Positions 34,463-42,713 are shown, counted from the first letter of the stretch. The stretch is 43,641 bases of DNA from JAGORY01 sp964517585 (GCA_964517585.1 CAZFCB010000006.1:1-43641), one strand, 5' to 3'. The notes: generated by a model from the letters alone, not told the origin. Numbers and translations are program-made.

Positions 34463-35610
34463 TACTACGACCGCACCTCATTGGCCTGTTTGTACTACTC
34501 TTCTCCTCAGCTCTGGTGGTTCATGCTCAGGACTTGCCATCGGATATTTCGGCTGCCATTATGGCCTACCGGAGCTTCAGAGACCTTGGAACTCTAGATA
34601 TTTCCGTCCCGACCGTCGTAGAAGTACCTATACCCGATGCTTTCCTTGAACGTAGGGATTTTGCAGTTCTTGATCGCACCACAAACAAATTTGAACCGAA
34701 TGTCTTTCTTCAAAAAAAGCACATAACTCCCATCACAGTCCAAGAGAAAGGAGTGGTGGGAAATCTCGTACACATGACGGATAACAATACCGCTACGTAT
34801 ACAGAATTCCCACTTCCGGAAGATGCACGAGGCAAGTTGCAGCTGATACTTACAAGTACTACCCCCATCACGTCTTCAACAATTTCGATTCTCGTCGATC
34901 AATTTGTCGCATTACCCAAGACTATAGAAATCCGCGCTGAGCATGATGGCAAAGAAAAGATTATTGTTGCCACCCAAGAGATGAAAAAGCAAACCACTCA
35001 CTTTCCGAAAACGACCGCACAAACGTGGATCGTGACACTGACCTTCGGCCAATTACTGCGCATCTCAGAGGTACGACTGGTCCAAGATCAGACCGGCGCC
35101 ATAAGCACGGGTGCTTTACGATTTTTGGCACAACCATCTCATAGTTATATTGTGTATGAGGATCCTGACCGATTCACACGAATACCGCTTGGAGAAGCTG
35201 GAAATCTTACCTCTGATGAAAACGTTCTTTCTCTACCGCTTATTTCTGCGCGTGAGAATAGTGCCTACGTTGTCGCAGATATTGATGATGATGGCATTGC
35301 GGATTTGCGCGACAATTGCGTACAAGTCCCAAATGCAGATCAAAAAGATGTGGATGGAAACGGGCGAGGGGACATCTGTGATGACTTTGATAAAGACGGA
35401 CTGATCAACCTCAATGATAACTGTCCTAATGATCCAAACCGCAATCAAGCTGATACTGATGGTGATGGTATTGGCGATGTGTGTGATAGCGAAGAAAGTA
35501 GAATCACCGAAAAGAATGCGTGGCTTCCATGGGCCGGCATGGGTTTTGCTGCTGTCGTACTCGTACTTCTCAGCGTTACGATGCTAAAGCCAAAGTCACA
35601 ACAGCCATAG
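34459..35610 (+). CDS. membrane-anchored protein with thrombospondin type 3 repeats (possibly DUF3999-like)
   Basis: A 383-residue secreted protein. A signal peptide (cleavage near VVHAQDL) is followed by about 240 residues of beta-rich sequence, then two or three calcium-binding thrombospondin type 3 repeats (DIDDDGIADLRDNC, DKDGLINLNDNCPND, DTDGDGIGDVCD), and a C-terminal membrane helix with a basic end. The ATG at 34459 overlaps the DUF2339 stop as ATGA, so translation should be coupled; an upstream in-frame start is rejected because it lies inside DUF2339. DUF2339 and DUF3999 genes are commonly paired, and position and topology suggest this is the DUF3999 counterpart, though similarity is not obvious to me. 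It probably acts on the outer membrane face. Confidence 0.8.
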   Translation: MILRPHLIGLFVLLFSSALVVHAQDLPSDISAAIMAYRSFRDLGTLDISVPTVVEVPIPDAFLERRDFAVLDRTTNKFEPNVFLQKKHITPITVQEKGVVGNLVHMTDNNTATYTEFPLPEDARGKLQLILTSTTPITSSTISILVDQFVALPKTIEIRAEHDGKEKIIVATQEMKKQTTHFPKTTAQTWIVTLTFGQLLRISEVRLVQDQTGAISTGALRFLAQPSHSYIVYEDPDRFTRIPLGEAGNLTSDENVLSLPLISARENSAYVVADIDDDGIADLRDNCVQVPNADQKDVDGNGRGDICDDFDKDGLINLNDNCPNDPNRNQADTDGDGIGDVCDSEESRITEKNAWLPWAGMGFAAVVLVLLSVTMLKPKSQQP

Positions 35611-35706
35611 TGGCTACCTGCATGCCAGTAGACTGTTTTTGACCTCGTCAGTATCACGTTGTCATGCATTGAAGAATTTTTAGAAGAAAAAAAACGAACA
35701 AAGGAC

Positions 35707-35712
35707 TATACT
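35707..35712 (+). promoter_or_regulatory. -10 box of the lipoprotein gene (leaderless geometry)
   Basis: TATACT, 6 nt (GCGCAC) before the ATG at 35719. One of the clearest examples of the window-wide pattern. Confidence 0.65.
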
Positions 35713-35718
35713 GCGCAC

Positions 35719-36564
35719 ATGAAAAATCCTCTGACTTTTCTGACACTTACATTGCCGATCATGACAGTCGTGATCGTGAGTGCCTGCACAAAAGATGTGG
35801 TTCCAGTGACTACCTATGGTCCTCTCAGCGCGACCGGTACGCTCATCAAGGCTGAGAACTCACTCATCCGTAGGGGGACGCATATTCTCATCGTTGAAAG
35901 CGAAAAGAAGTACTACGTTGAAAGTCGCACTCAAAATATGACAGAGTTCGAAGGTCAGACGGTGAACATCGAAGGAGCGTTGGAAGCGAATACGTCGAAG
36001 TCCGATCTTCCAGTCATCGTAGCGATGTCTGTGAAGCGTTCACATGGTGATGAAGATCTACACCGGTTTGAAATTCCCTCCCTCAATCTTCGCATTGGCG
36101 TGCCGCAGACGTGGGCCGGATTCATCAAGAACAATACCGCGACATTTACGCTTCCTGGAGAGGAAAATCCACTACTGACCATTCGATTGATGAGTGGTAC
36201 CACGCTACCGCCAGGTGGTTCCTCAATTTTTCTGAAAAATCGCCGTGGCACACGCATAAGCGGACAGGGGAATGTGTCAGATATCTATATCCTAGAAAAA
36301 GACAGCCTCATTGAAGTGCACTTCGACCCTACTTCGCAGAAGCGGCTGGCATCGGAAGAAGACACTGCCATCATTGCCTCACAGTTTGAACGTGCCCTTG
36401 GCACGATTTCTTTTTTAACAGACAAGGAAACTGCAACGAAGACAACGGAGAGTGGTGCCGTTACAACATGCGGGGGTGCTGGAGGCGTACTATGCCCTTC
36501 GGGTTACTTCTGTAATATTACTGACTTAACGAATCAGGTTGGCCAGTGCAAAGAACGCCGTTAG
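35719..36564 (+). CDS. hypothetical lipoprotein with Cys-rich C terminus
   Basis: A 281-residue lipoprotein: signal peptide with lipobox VSACT. Residues about 35-110 look like an OB-fold-like beta domain (TGTLIKAENSLI, VNIEGALEA). The middle part (about 115-235) is a second beta-rich domain starting HRFEIPSLNLRIGVPQTW, a pattern seen in other secreted proteins of this type. The C-terminal ~30 residues hold four Cys (TTCGGAGG, LCPSGYFC, GQCKERR), presumably two disulfides. No family is recognised. The start at 35719 is chosen over a longer frame because of the signal peptide and the TATACT box 6 nt upstream. Confidence 0.8.
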   Translation: MKNPLTFLTLTLPIMTVVIVSACTKDVVPVTTYGPLSATGTLIKAENSLIRRGTHILIVESEKKYYVESRTQNMTEFEGQTVNIEGALEANTSKSDLPVIVAMSVKRSHGDEDLHRFEIPSLNLRIGVPQTWAGFIKNNTATFTLPGEENPLLTIRLMSGTTLPPGGSSIFLKNRRGTRISGQGNVSDIYILEKDSLIEVHFDPTSQKRLASEEDTAIIASQFERALGTISFLTDKETATKTTESGAVTTCGGAGGVLCPSGYFCNITDLTNQVGQCKERR

Positions 36565-36613
36565 TGGCTTATTAATGCGATTGTATGAAGCGAAGCATTC
36601 ACATTCCTCGAAA

Positions 36614-36631
36614 GGTGTACATACGTACACC
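36614..36631. repeat. inverted repeat upstream of recA
   Basis: Perfect GGTGTAC-atac-GTACACC about 35 bp upstream of the recA -35 box. It is a candidate operator; it does not match the Bacillus-type LexA box (GAAC-N4-GTTC). Confidence 0.6.
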
Positions 36632-36664
36632 ACACCAGTTTGTATGATTATCAAGTCCACCTCA

Positions 36665-36693
36665 TTGACCTCTCAGTCCTGACAAGAGATAGT
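36665..36693 (+). promoter_or_regulatory. recA promoter
   Basis: TTGACC (36665-36670), a 17-bp spacer and GATAGT (36688-36693). The leader would be about 55-60 nt and contains the two competing hairpins described at 36694-36731. Confidence 0.6.
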
Positions 36694-36731
36694 GCAGGTG
36701 AACGTTCATACACCTGCCTACCGGTAGGCAG
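36694..36731 (+). promoter_or_regulatory. recA leader with two mutually exclusive hairpins
   Basis: Hairpin A pairs GCAGGTG (36694-36700) with CACCTGC (36711-36717) across a loop containing GAACGTTC-related sequence. Hairpin B is the 18-bp palindrome CTGCCTACCGGTAGGCAG (36714-36731). They share 36714-36717, so both cannot form fully at once. Hairpin B's left arm is part of the CCTGCCTACC repeat also found at 19297-19306. No T-run follows, so this is not a simple terminator. Confidence 0.55.
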
Positions 36732-36757
36732 ACCTTACTTCATTCTTTTCTCCCATT

Positions 36758-37846
36758 ATGGCAAAACAAGCACAAGACGAAGCAGTAGCAAAAGACGCAG
36801 TAGCAGCTCCAAAGAACCAAAAGGCACATGCGCCTGAAGCGATTCAGTCAGCCAAAAACATTGCACTGAAGGCGGCCATCGCCGATATCGAGAAGCAATT
36901 CGGAGCAGGATCGATCATGGACATGGGCAATGCCCAGAATACACAGATCGAGACGTACCCAAGTGGATCTCTAAGCCTCGATCTCGCTCTCGGCGGCGGC
37001 ATCCCAAAGAGTCGCATTATTGAAATATTTGGACCAGAATCATCTGGAAAGACGACACTCGCGCTTCATGCCATTGCACAGGTACAAAAACTAGGCGGAA
37101 AAGCGGCATTCATCGATGCAGAACACGCTCTCGACGTTTCCTACGCCAAGAAGATCGGCGTTGATATTGATAGTCTCTTAGTCTCTCAGCCCGATGATGG
37201 TGAGCAAGCACTCGAGATTACAGAAACACTTGTACGATCTGGAGGAATCGACGTCATCGTTATTGATTCCGTTGCTGCACTCACTCCTCGCGCTGAGATA
37301 GAAGGCATGATGGGGGATAGTCACATGGGTCTTCAGGCACGCCTCATGAGTCAGGCACTTCGCAAGCTGACTTCCATTGTCAGTAAAACCAACTGTTCAG
37401 TGATCTTCATCAACCAAATGCGTATGAAAATAGGTGTCATGTTTGGAAATCCAGAAACAACGACTGGAGGCAATGCATTAAAATTCTACGCAAGCCTCCG
37501 GCTCGATGTCCGAAGAATAGACAAAATCATGGAAAAAGGCGTGGATGAGCAAAGTATCGTCGGTAACCGAACCCGTGTGAAAGTAGTAAAAAACAAGATT
37601 GCTCCGCCATTTCGACAGGCAGAATTCGACATTCTGTACGCTCAAGGTATTTCCCGCGAAGGGGACATCATCGATCTAGGCGTAAAGTACGGCTTTATCG
37701 AGAAATCAGGTGCCTATTTCCGCGTCGGAGAGGAAACAATAGGACAAGGCAGAGAACAAGCACGAAGCTACTTAAAAGAGCATGCAAAGCTCACGGATAA
37801 GCTTGATAAAGACATTCGTGATGCATTTAAGAAGCTGAATGTCTAA
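36758..37846 (+). CDS. recA: recombinase RecA
   Basis: A 362-residue RecA, the ATP-dependent strand-exchange protein of homologous recombination and SOS signalling. After a ~30-residue Ala/Lys-rich N-terminal extension, the conserved start QFGAGSIMDMG appears, then Walker A GPESSGKTT (Gly92-Thr100), VIDSVAALTPRAEIEG (Walker B and loop L1 start), SVIFINQMRMKIGVMFGNPETTTGG (L2 region, split here only in description) and a C-terminal domain ending in a non-acidic tail. Length is normal. The start at 36758 has no leaderless -10; the promoter is 65 bp further up. Confidence 0.97.
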   Translation: MAKQAQDEAVAKDAVAAPKNQKAHAPEAIQSAKNIALKAAIADIEKQFGAGSIMDMGNAQNTQIETYPSGSLSLDLALGGGIPKSRIIEIFGPESSGKTTLALHAIAQVQKLGGKAAFIDAEHALDVSYAKKIGVDIDSLLVSQPDDGEQALEITETLVRSGGIDVIVIDSVAALTPRAEIEGMMGDSHMGLQARLMSQALRKLTSIVSKTNCSVIFINQMRMKIGVMFGNPETTTGGNALKFYASLRLDVRRIDKIMEKGVDEQSIVGNRTRVKVVKNKIAPPFRQAEFDILYAQGISREGDIIDLGVKYGFIEKSGAYFRVGEETIGQGREQARSYLKEHAKLTDKLDKDIRDAFKKLNV

Positions 37847-37856
37847 AAAGAGAATA

Positions 37857-37914
37857 ATAGGAAAACAAAGATAGCAAGGAGTCTAATGATTCCTTGTTTT
37901 CTTTGCCTATTTTG
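37857..37914 (+). terminator. long-hairpin terminator after recA
   Basis: Nested stems ATAGG (37857-37861) with CCTAT (37906-37910), CAAAG with CTTTG, and CAAGGA with TCCTTG around a 10-nt loop, followed by TTTTG. It begins 10 bases after the recA stop. Confidence 0.75.
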
Positions 37915-37948
37915 TCATCCCTGCTTCCGCTCGGCATGGATACTCCGC

Positions 37949-37954
37949 TACAAT
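37949..37954 (+). promoter_or_regulatory. -10 box of dnaB
   Basis: TACAAT, 9 nt before the ATG at 37964, between the recA terminator and dnaB. It supports 37964 as start over the upstream in-frame ATG at 37886, which lies inside the terminator. Confidence 0.55.
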
Positions 37955-37963
37955 CCCTTTCCC

Positions 37964-39400
37964 ATGGCTCAAGCTTTCCTCGACGTGCAACCCCACAGCC
38001 TCGAAGCTGAACAAACAGTGCTTGGCGCACTTTTAATGGACCCTGAAGCTATCGTAAAGATCTCAGACCTGTTGCTGCCTGAGGATTTCTACGAACCCTC
38101 ATACCGCATCATCTACTCCTCTATTATCGACCTTTACCAATCGCATCAGCCAATCGACATTGTCACAGTGACAAGTAAGCTGCAGGATGAGAAGAAAATT
38201 CAGGATGTAGGTGGCAGTGCATTTCTCGCAGAACTTGCAGCGAAAGTTCCCGTATCAGCGCATATCTTCAAATACGGTCAAATCGTCAAAACGAAGGCCC
38301 TTCTTCGACGCGTGATCCAAGCTGGTGATCGAATTAAAGCCTTAGGACACGAAGAAGACCGTGACATTCCAGAGCTCTTGGAGCAGGTTGAAAAAACTGT
38401 CTTCAGTATCTCTGGGACTTTCCTGAAGGAAAAATTTATCCACATCAAAGAAATTCTCAGTGCTCGCTATGAGAAATTTGCCGAAATGCATGAGAATAAA
38501 GGCGACAACTCGATGAAAGGAGTTCCAACCGGATTTGCAGCTCTCGATTTTAAACTGTCAGGTTTTCAGCCAAGCGATCTCATTATCATTGCCGCTCGTC
38601 CATCGATGGGGAAGACGTCACTAGCGTTAAATATTGCACAGAACGCCTCAATCAAAAATGGAAAGTCTATTGCAATTTTCTCACTAGAAATGAGTAAAGA
38701 ACAGCTTGTAGACCGTTTGTTTGCATCGATGCTCGGTGTCGACTCCTGGAAATTGCAGAAAGGAAAACTCGAGGATCGGGATTTCCAAAACATGGGACCC
38801 ATTATGGATGATCTCAGCAAAGCAAACATCTTTATCGATGACTCCATGGGCTCTTCCATCCCCGAACTACGCGCCAAGGCTCGTCGATTACAAATGGAAC
38901 ACGGCCTCGATATGATTATTATCGACTTTATGCAACTTATGAGCACGGGAAATGCAAGCTACAGCGGTAACCGCGTTCAGGAAATTTCCGAGATTTCACG
39001 CTCACTGAAAATGCTTGGTCGTGAACTACGGATACCCATCGTCGCACTCTCTCAGCTCTCACGCGCTGTAGAAAGTCGTCCTGGAAATATTCCACAACTT
39101 TCTGATCTACGCGAGTCTGGGTCCATCGAACAAGACGCCGACGTTGTGCTCATGATGTATCGTGAAGACTACTACGAAGAAGATTCTGACCGTCCGGGTA
39201 TTACGGATATTTACATTCGAAAACACCGTAACGGTCCGGTCGGCCGCATCGAACTTATGTTCAAGAAAGAGCAGATGCGTTTCTACGACATTGATAAAGC
39301 ACACGAAGCAAAATCAATGGCAACAAGATCTGCGCATAAAATGATTGGCCAAGTGAAAGGCAACGTCGCGTACAGACAGCCTGTGCATGATGATGAATGA
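37964..39400 (+). CDS. dnaB: replicative DNA helicase DnaB
   Basis: A 478-residue hexameric 5'-3' helicase that unwinds DNA at the replication fork and recruits primase. The N-terminal helical domain begins with PHSLEAEQTVLGALLMDPEA, the family hallmark. The RecA-like C-terminal domain has Walker A (ARPSMGKTS), FSLEMSKEQL, Walker B (MIIIDFMQLM), LSQLSRAVESR and DLRESGSIEQDADVV. The length is normal and no intein interrupts the motifs. The start at 37964 matches the family N terminus. mraY follows after a 112-bp gap that carries the ACTTTCC repeats. Confidence 0.96.
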   Translation: MAQAFLDVQPHSLEAEQTVLGALLMDPEAIVKISDLLLPEDFYEPSYRIIYSSIIDLYQSHQPIDIVTVTSKLQDEKKIQDVGGSAFLAELAAKVPVSAHIFKYGQIVKTKALLRRVIQAGDRIKALGHEEDRDIPELLEQVEKTVFSISGTFLKEKFIHIKEILSARYEKFAEMHENKGDNSMKGVPTGFAALDFKLSGFQPSDLIIIAARPSMGKTSLALNIAQNASIKNGKSIAIFSLEMSKEQLVDRLFASMLGVDSWKLQKGKLEDRDFQNMGPIMDDLSKANIFIDDSMGSSIPELRAKARRLQMEHGLDMIIIDFMQLMSTGNASYSGNRVQEISEISRSLKMLGRELRIPIVALSQLSRAVESRPGNIPQLSDLRESGSIEQDADVVLMMYREDYYEEDSDRPGITDIYIRKHRNGPVGRIELMFKKEQMRFYDIDKAHEAKSMATRSAHKMIGQVKGNVAYRQPVHDDE

Positions 39401-39420
39401 AAAATATGTGAAAGTGATAG

Positions 39421-39498
39421 GTTGAAAGTGGAAAGTTTCCTACCAATCTATTTCTATCCAGACGACTCATTGCATACTTTCCACTTTCCGCTTTCAAC
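39421..39498. repeat. inverted ACTTTCC-type repeats ahead of mraY
   Basis: GTTGAAAGTGGAAAGT (39421-39436) is complementary, with one mismatch, to ACTTTCCGCTTTCAAC (39483-39498). The right arm is preceded by another ACTTTCC (39476-39482), giving a short tandem. It is related to the repeats flanking gap-fbp. Confidence 0.75.
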
Positions 39499-39500
39499 TT

Positions 39501-39506
39501 TACACT
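39501..39506 (+). promoter_or_regulatory. -10 box of mraY (leaderless geometry)
   Basis: TACACT, 6 nt (AGTCGT) before the ATG at 39513. It is nearly identical in sequence and context to the gap promoter (TTTACACT-N3-CGT-ATG). Confidence 0.65.
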
Positions 39507-39512
39507 AGTCGT

Positions 39513-40586
39513 ATGCTCGACTTTCCCATAAGGCCATCCATCTCGCTCCTTGAGATTCTTATCTATTCATTTGCAGCGTTCCTCGTTGCGCTGATCCTCA
39601 CGAAACCATTTGTACAATTCCTGCATCATTTTAAGCTTGGGAAAAAATTGCGCGTAGAGGCAGTGGATGGAGGATCTGCAAGCGTTTTTTTGACGTACCA
39701 TCAGACGAAAGCCGGAACACCTACCATGGGTGGACTACTTATTTGGGGTTCTATTCTCATCACGGTACTTGCGTCACGAGGACTCTCTCTTCAAGGGGTC
39801 ATCGAACACTCGCTTCTGCAGCGTGGGCAGGTATACATTCCTCTGGGCGTACTGGTTTGCTTTGGGTTACTGGGAGCCGTTGATGATTATTTCAATATTC
39901 GTGGCCTTGGAAAAAATAAAGGTCTCGACACTCTACCGAAGCTACTTGCTCTCATCCTCATCAGCTCGATCGTCGCAGCGTGGTTTTATATTCGATTGTC
40001 CTATAGCACCATTGATATTCCATTCGGACCATTGGTTGGCCTGCCGCACACGCTTGACCTTGGCTTATTCTATGTACCGTTCTTTATTTTCGTCGTCATC
40101 GGTACGGCTAACGCTGTCAATGTTACCGATGGCCTTGATGGTCTTGCAGCTGGACTTCTCATCATTGCCTTCGGCGCCTTTGCACTCGTTGCATACATGA
40201 CTGGGCTCTATGTTTTAGCAGCATTCTGCGGAGTGGTAGTCGGGGCGCTTGCGGCTTTCCTTTGGCATAACATTCCACCAGCCATCTTTTTTATGGGCGA
40301 CACAGGATCACTCGCGCTCGGAGGCACGCTCGCAGTGATGGCATTCATGGTGAATCAGGTACTTATTTTGCCTCTCATTGGATTTGTCTTCGTCATCGAG
40401 ATGCTTTCCGTTATTATTCAACTCACGAGCAAGCGCCTCAGAAACGGTAAAAAAGTATTCAAATCGGCGCCGTTTCACCATCATTTGGAAGCTCTGAACT
40501 GGGGAGAAAGCAAAGTGACAATGAGATTGTGGATTGTAGGTGGATTTATGGCATTTCTAGGCGTCCTCATGGGGATGTACGGATAA
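39513..40586 (+). CDS. mraY: phospho-N-acetylmuramoyl-pentapeptide transferase
   Basis: A 357-residue membrane enzyme with about ten helices that transfers phospho-MurNAc-pentapeptide from UDP to undecaprenyl phosphate, producing lipid I. Motifs: TPTMGGLLI, the first acidic cluster DDYFNIR (in place of the usual DDxxK-type loop), NVTDGLDGLAAG with the catalytic Asp, FMGDTGSLALGG, and PFHHHLE, the family signature in the last cytoplasmic loop. Length is typical. It is not in the usual mur/fts cluster, standing between dnaB and gap. With the PBP and glmS in the window this supports a peptidoglycan cell wall. Confidence 0.96.
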   Translation: MLDFPIRPSISLLEILIYSFAAFLVALILTKPFVQFLHHFKLGKKLRVEAVDGGSASVFLTYHQTKAGTPTMGGLLIWGSILITVLASRGLSLQGVIEHSLLQRGQVYIPLGVLVCFGLLGAVDDYFNIRGLGKNKGLDTLPKLLALILISSIVAAWFYIRLSYSTIDIPFGPLVGLPHTLDLGLFYVPFFIFVVIGTANAVNVTDGLDGLAAGLLIIAFGAFALVAYMTGLYVLAAFCGVVVGALAAFLWHNIPPAIFFMGDTGSLALGGTLAVMAFMVNQVLILPLIGFVFVIEMLSVIIQLTSKRLRNGKKVFKSAPFHHHLEALNWGESKVTMRLWIVGGFMAFLGVLMGMYG

Positions 40587-40630
40587 GAAAAAAACCTGAT
40601 TGCCGCCAAAAGTGATACATTCTGCAGGAG

Positions 40631-40653
40631 ACTTTCCACTTTCCACTTAACAC
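40631..40653 (+). repeat. ACTTTCC tandem and left arm of the gap-fbp inverted repeat
   Basis: ACTTTCC occurs twice in tandem, then ACTTAACAC. ACTTTCCACTTAACAC (40638-40653) is complementary, with one mismatch, to GTGTTAAGTGAAAAGT (42651-42666) at the end of fbp. Confidence 0.7.
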
Positions 40654-40655
40654 TT

Positions 40656-40661
40656 TACACT
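40656..40661 (+). promoter_or_regulatory. -10 box of gap (leaderless geometry)
   Basis: TACACT, 6 nt (CGACGT) before the ATG at 40668. Confidence 0.65.
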
Positions 40662-40667
40662 CGACGT

Positions 40668-41684
40668 ATGTTACGAGTCGCCATCAACGGGTACGGACGC
40701 ATTGGAAGAAATGTGCACCGACAGTTTTGTGAAATGTACGGAAATGATGTCGAAGTAGTGGCTGTGAATGCATCGTCCGATGCTGATATGCGTGCATATC
40801 TCCTGAAATACGATTCACTCCATGGACACTTCAAAGGTCAGGTCGATGTAAAAGGTGACCATATGCTCGTTAACGGTAAGGACGTCCGGGTCGTCAAAGA
40901 ACGTGATCCCGCCAAATGTCCTTGGAAAGAACTCAATGTCGATATCGTTGTCGAATCCACGGGAAATTTCGATCTTCACGAAGAGGTTGAACATCACCTA
41001 AAAGCTGGCGCTAAGCGTGTCATTGTCACGGCTCCTATGAAAGACAAAACTCCAACGTTTGTCATGGGAGTAAACGACGACACGCTGTCAAAAGACATGC
41101 TCATCATTAGCAACGCTTCATGCACCACAAACTGCATCGCCCCTGTCATCAAAGTCATGGACGAAGCATTCAAAGTTGAAACTCTTCTCGTAAGCTCTGT
41201 TCACGCGTTCACAGCGACGCAGAACCTTCTTGATAATAAATCCAAGGAAGGCGGCGAGCTACGACGTGCGCGTGCTGCAACACTGTCAATGATTCCTACA
41301 AAAACTGGTGCTGTAAAAGCGTGCGGCGATATTTTCCCGCATCTGAAAGGGAAGATGGATGGCATGGCTTTCCGCGTACCAGTGCCAACAGTCAGCTGCG
41401 CATACATGGCATTTCGTTTTCATAAGAAAGTCACCGTTGAAGAAATTCATGCAAAATTGGAAGCTGCTGCAGCGACAAAAAACATGAAAGGCGTCCTCTC
41501 GATCTCGCATGACCAGTGTGTTTCCATCGATTTTCAAACAGACCCGCATTCATCCATCGTTGATGCTCCATCGACAAAAGTAATCGATGATACATCCGCG
41601 CAGATTTTAAGTTGGTACGACAACGAGTGGGGTTACGCTATGCGTGTGACTGACATGGTGCTTAAACTTGCTGCACTCATCTAA
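40668..41684 (+). CDS. gap: glyceraldehyde-3-phosphate dehydrogenase
   Basis: A 338-residue phosphorylating GAPDH interconverting glyceraldehyde-3-phosphate and 1,3-bisphosphoglycerate with NAD(P). It has the N-terminal Rossmann loop INGYGRIGRN, the active-site SNASCTTNCIAP with Cys152, VSSVHAFTATQ, RAATLSMIPTKTGA-type segment near residue 200, and the C-terminal WYDNEWGYA. Length is normal. At the NAD-selecting position after the second strand it has VNASSDADM rather than VND, which may relax cofactor choice. fbp follows 15 bases downstream, so the two probably share a transcript and could serve gluconeogenesis. Confidence 0.96.
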   Translation: MLRVAINGYGRIGRNVHRQFCEMYGNDVEVVAVNASSDADMRAYLLKYDSLHGHFKGQVDVKGDHMLVNGKDVRVVKERDPAKCPWKELNVDIVVESTGNFDLHEEVEHHLKAGAKRVIVTAPMKDKTPTFVMGVNDDTLSKDMLIISNASCTTNCIAPVIKVMDEAFKVETLLVSSVHAFTATQNLLDNKSKEGGELRRARAATLSMIPTKTGAVKACGDIFPHLKGKMDGMAFRVPVPTVSCAYMAFRFHKKVTVEEIHAKLEAAAATKNMKGVLSISHDQCVSIDFQTDPHSSIVDAPSTKVIDDTSAQILSWYDNEWGYAMRVTDMVLKLAALI

Positions 41685-41699
41685 TTTCCCCTGATTTCC

Positions 41700-42668
41700 A
41701 TGAGTACTGCTCATCAGCCAACAAGTATAGGCTACTCGTGCACACTGCCGTCACGAGTCTCCCTGAACCAACACCTTTTTACATCGGGAACACCGGACAA
41801 GCTGCGTCACCTTATCAATGACATTGCTCGCGCAGGTAAGTATGTAGAAAACGCCATACGCACAACAGATCTAGGGCTTGCAGGCTCTAGTAATACATTT
41901 GGAGAAGAGCAGCTGAAGCTGGACGTTCTCAGTAATAAAATTATCAAGGAGCAACTCTGTGAAAGCCGTCTCGTCGCACACTTTTGTTCTGAAGAAGAAT
42001 CCGAAGAACTGATGGAGCTTGTACCGGACGCTCCGTTCACGCTCGTCTTTGATCCTTTGGATGGTTCTTCACTCGTTGATTGCAATCTCGCAATCGGATC
42101 AATATTTGGCATATACGAAGCAGGCAGTCCCATCGGGAAGACACCGAAAGATCAGGTCGCAGCTTTGTACTTAGTGTACGGACCTCGCACGATTCTCGTC
42201 TACAGTGCAGGCAAAGGCGTCCACGCATTCTTCCTCAATGAAGTCGGCGAATTTGTCTTACTGCAACGAAATCTGACAATCAAAGACGAAGTGAAGACGT
42301 ACGCTCCAGGAAACCTGCGTGCGGTTGTCGATACACCAAATTACCGCACAATGATGAACAAGTGGATGGATGAAGGACACACACTGCGCTATTCAGGAGG
42401 CATGGTTCCAGACATTCATCACATGCTCATCAAAGGAGCTGGGATCTTCACAAACATCGGTGGCAGCAAGTATCCAAAGGGCAAACTCCGTCTCCTCTTC
42501 GAATGTGGCCCGTTCGCGTACATCGTCGAACAGGCTGGCGGCAGTGCAAGTGATGGAACGAAATCAGTGATGGACATCGAGATCGAAGATCTGGATCAAA
42601 GAACGCCGCTCATTATTGGAGCGAAGAAAGAGGTGAAGCGAGTGTGTGAGGTGTTAAGTGAAAAGTAG
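41700..42668 (+). CDS. fbp: class I fructose-1,6-bisphosphatase
   Basis: A 322-residue enzyme that hydrolyses fructose-1,6-bisphosphate to fructose-6-phosphate. The Mg-binding signature FDPLDGSSLVD (Asp118 first) is intact, with the upstream acidic SEEESEE loop and the C-terminal GKLRLLFECGPFAYIVEQAGG. YSGGMVPDIHHML is the sugar-phosphate site region. The length fits class I enzymes. Following gap on the same strand, it makes a two-gene gluconeogenic unit, supplying fructose-6-phosphate that GlmS in this window could use. No Shine-Dalgarno precedes the ATG. The last codons carry the right arm of the inverted repeat that begins before gap. Confidence 0.95.
   Translation: MSTAHQPTSIGYSCTLPSRVSLNQHLFTSGTPDKLRHLINDIARAGKYVENAIRTTDLGLAGSSNTFGEEQLKLDVLSNKIIKEQLCESRLVAHFCSEEESEELMELVPDAPFTLVFDPLDGSSLVDCNLAIGSIFGIYEAGSPIGKTPKDQVAALYLVYGPRTILVYSAGKGVHAFFLNEVGEFVLLQRNLTIKDEVKTYAPGNLRAVVDTPNYRTMMNKWMDEGHTLRYSGGMVPDIHHMLIKGAGIFTNIGGSKYPKGKLRLLFECGPFAYIVEQAGGSASDGTKSVMDIEIEDLDQRTPLIIGAKKEVKRVCEVLSEK
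42651..42666 (-). repeat. right arm of the gap-fbp inverted repeat
   Basis: GTGTTAAGTGAAAAGT, inside the last codons of fbp. Its complement matches 40638-40653 at 15 of 16 positions. Confidence 0.65.
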
Positions 42669-42713
42669 AGTTCAGATCCTTTTTTGTTTTGAAGTTCTGA
42701 GTCCCGCTCTTTT

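Noticed and set aside
42669..42713. Terminator between fbp and the recombinase
   Set aside because: T-runs exist on the plus strand, but I could not find a convincing GC-rich stem.
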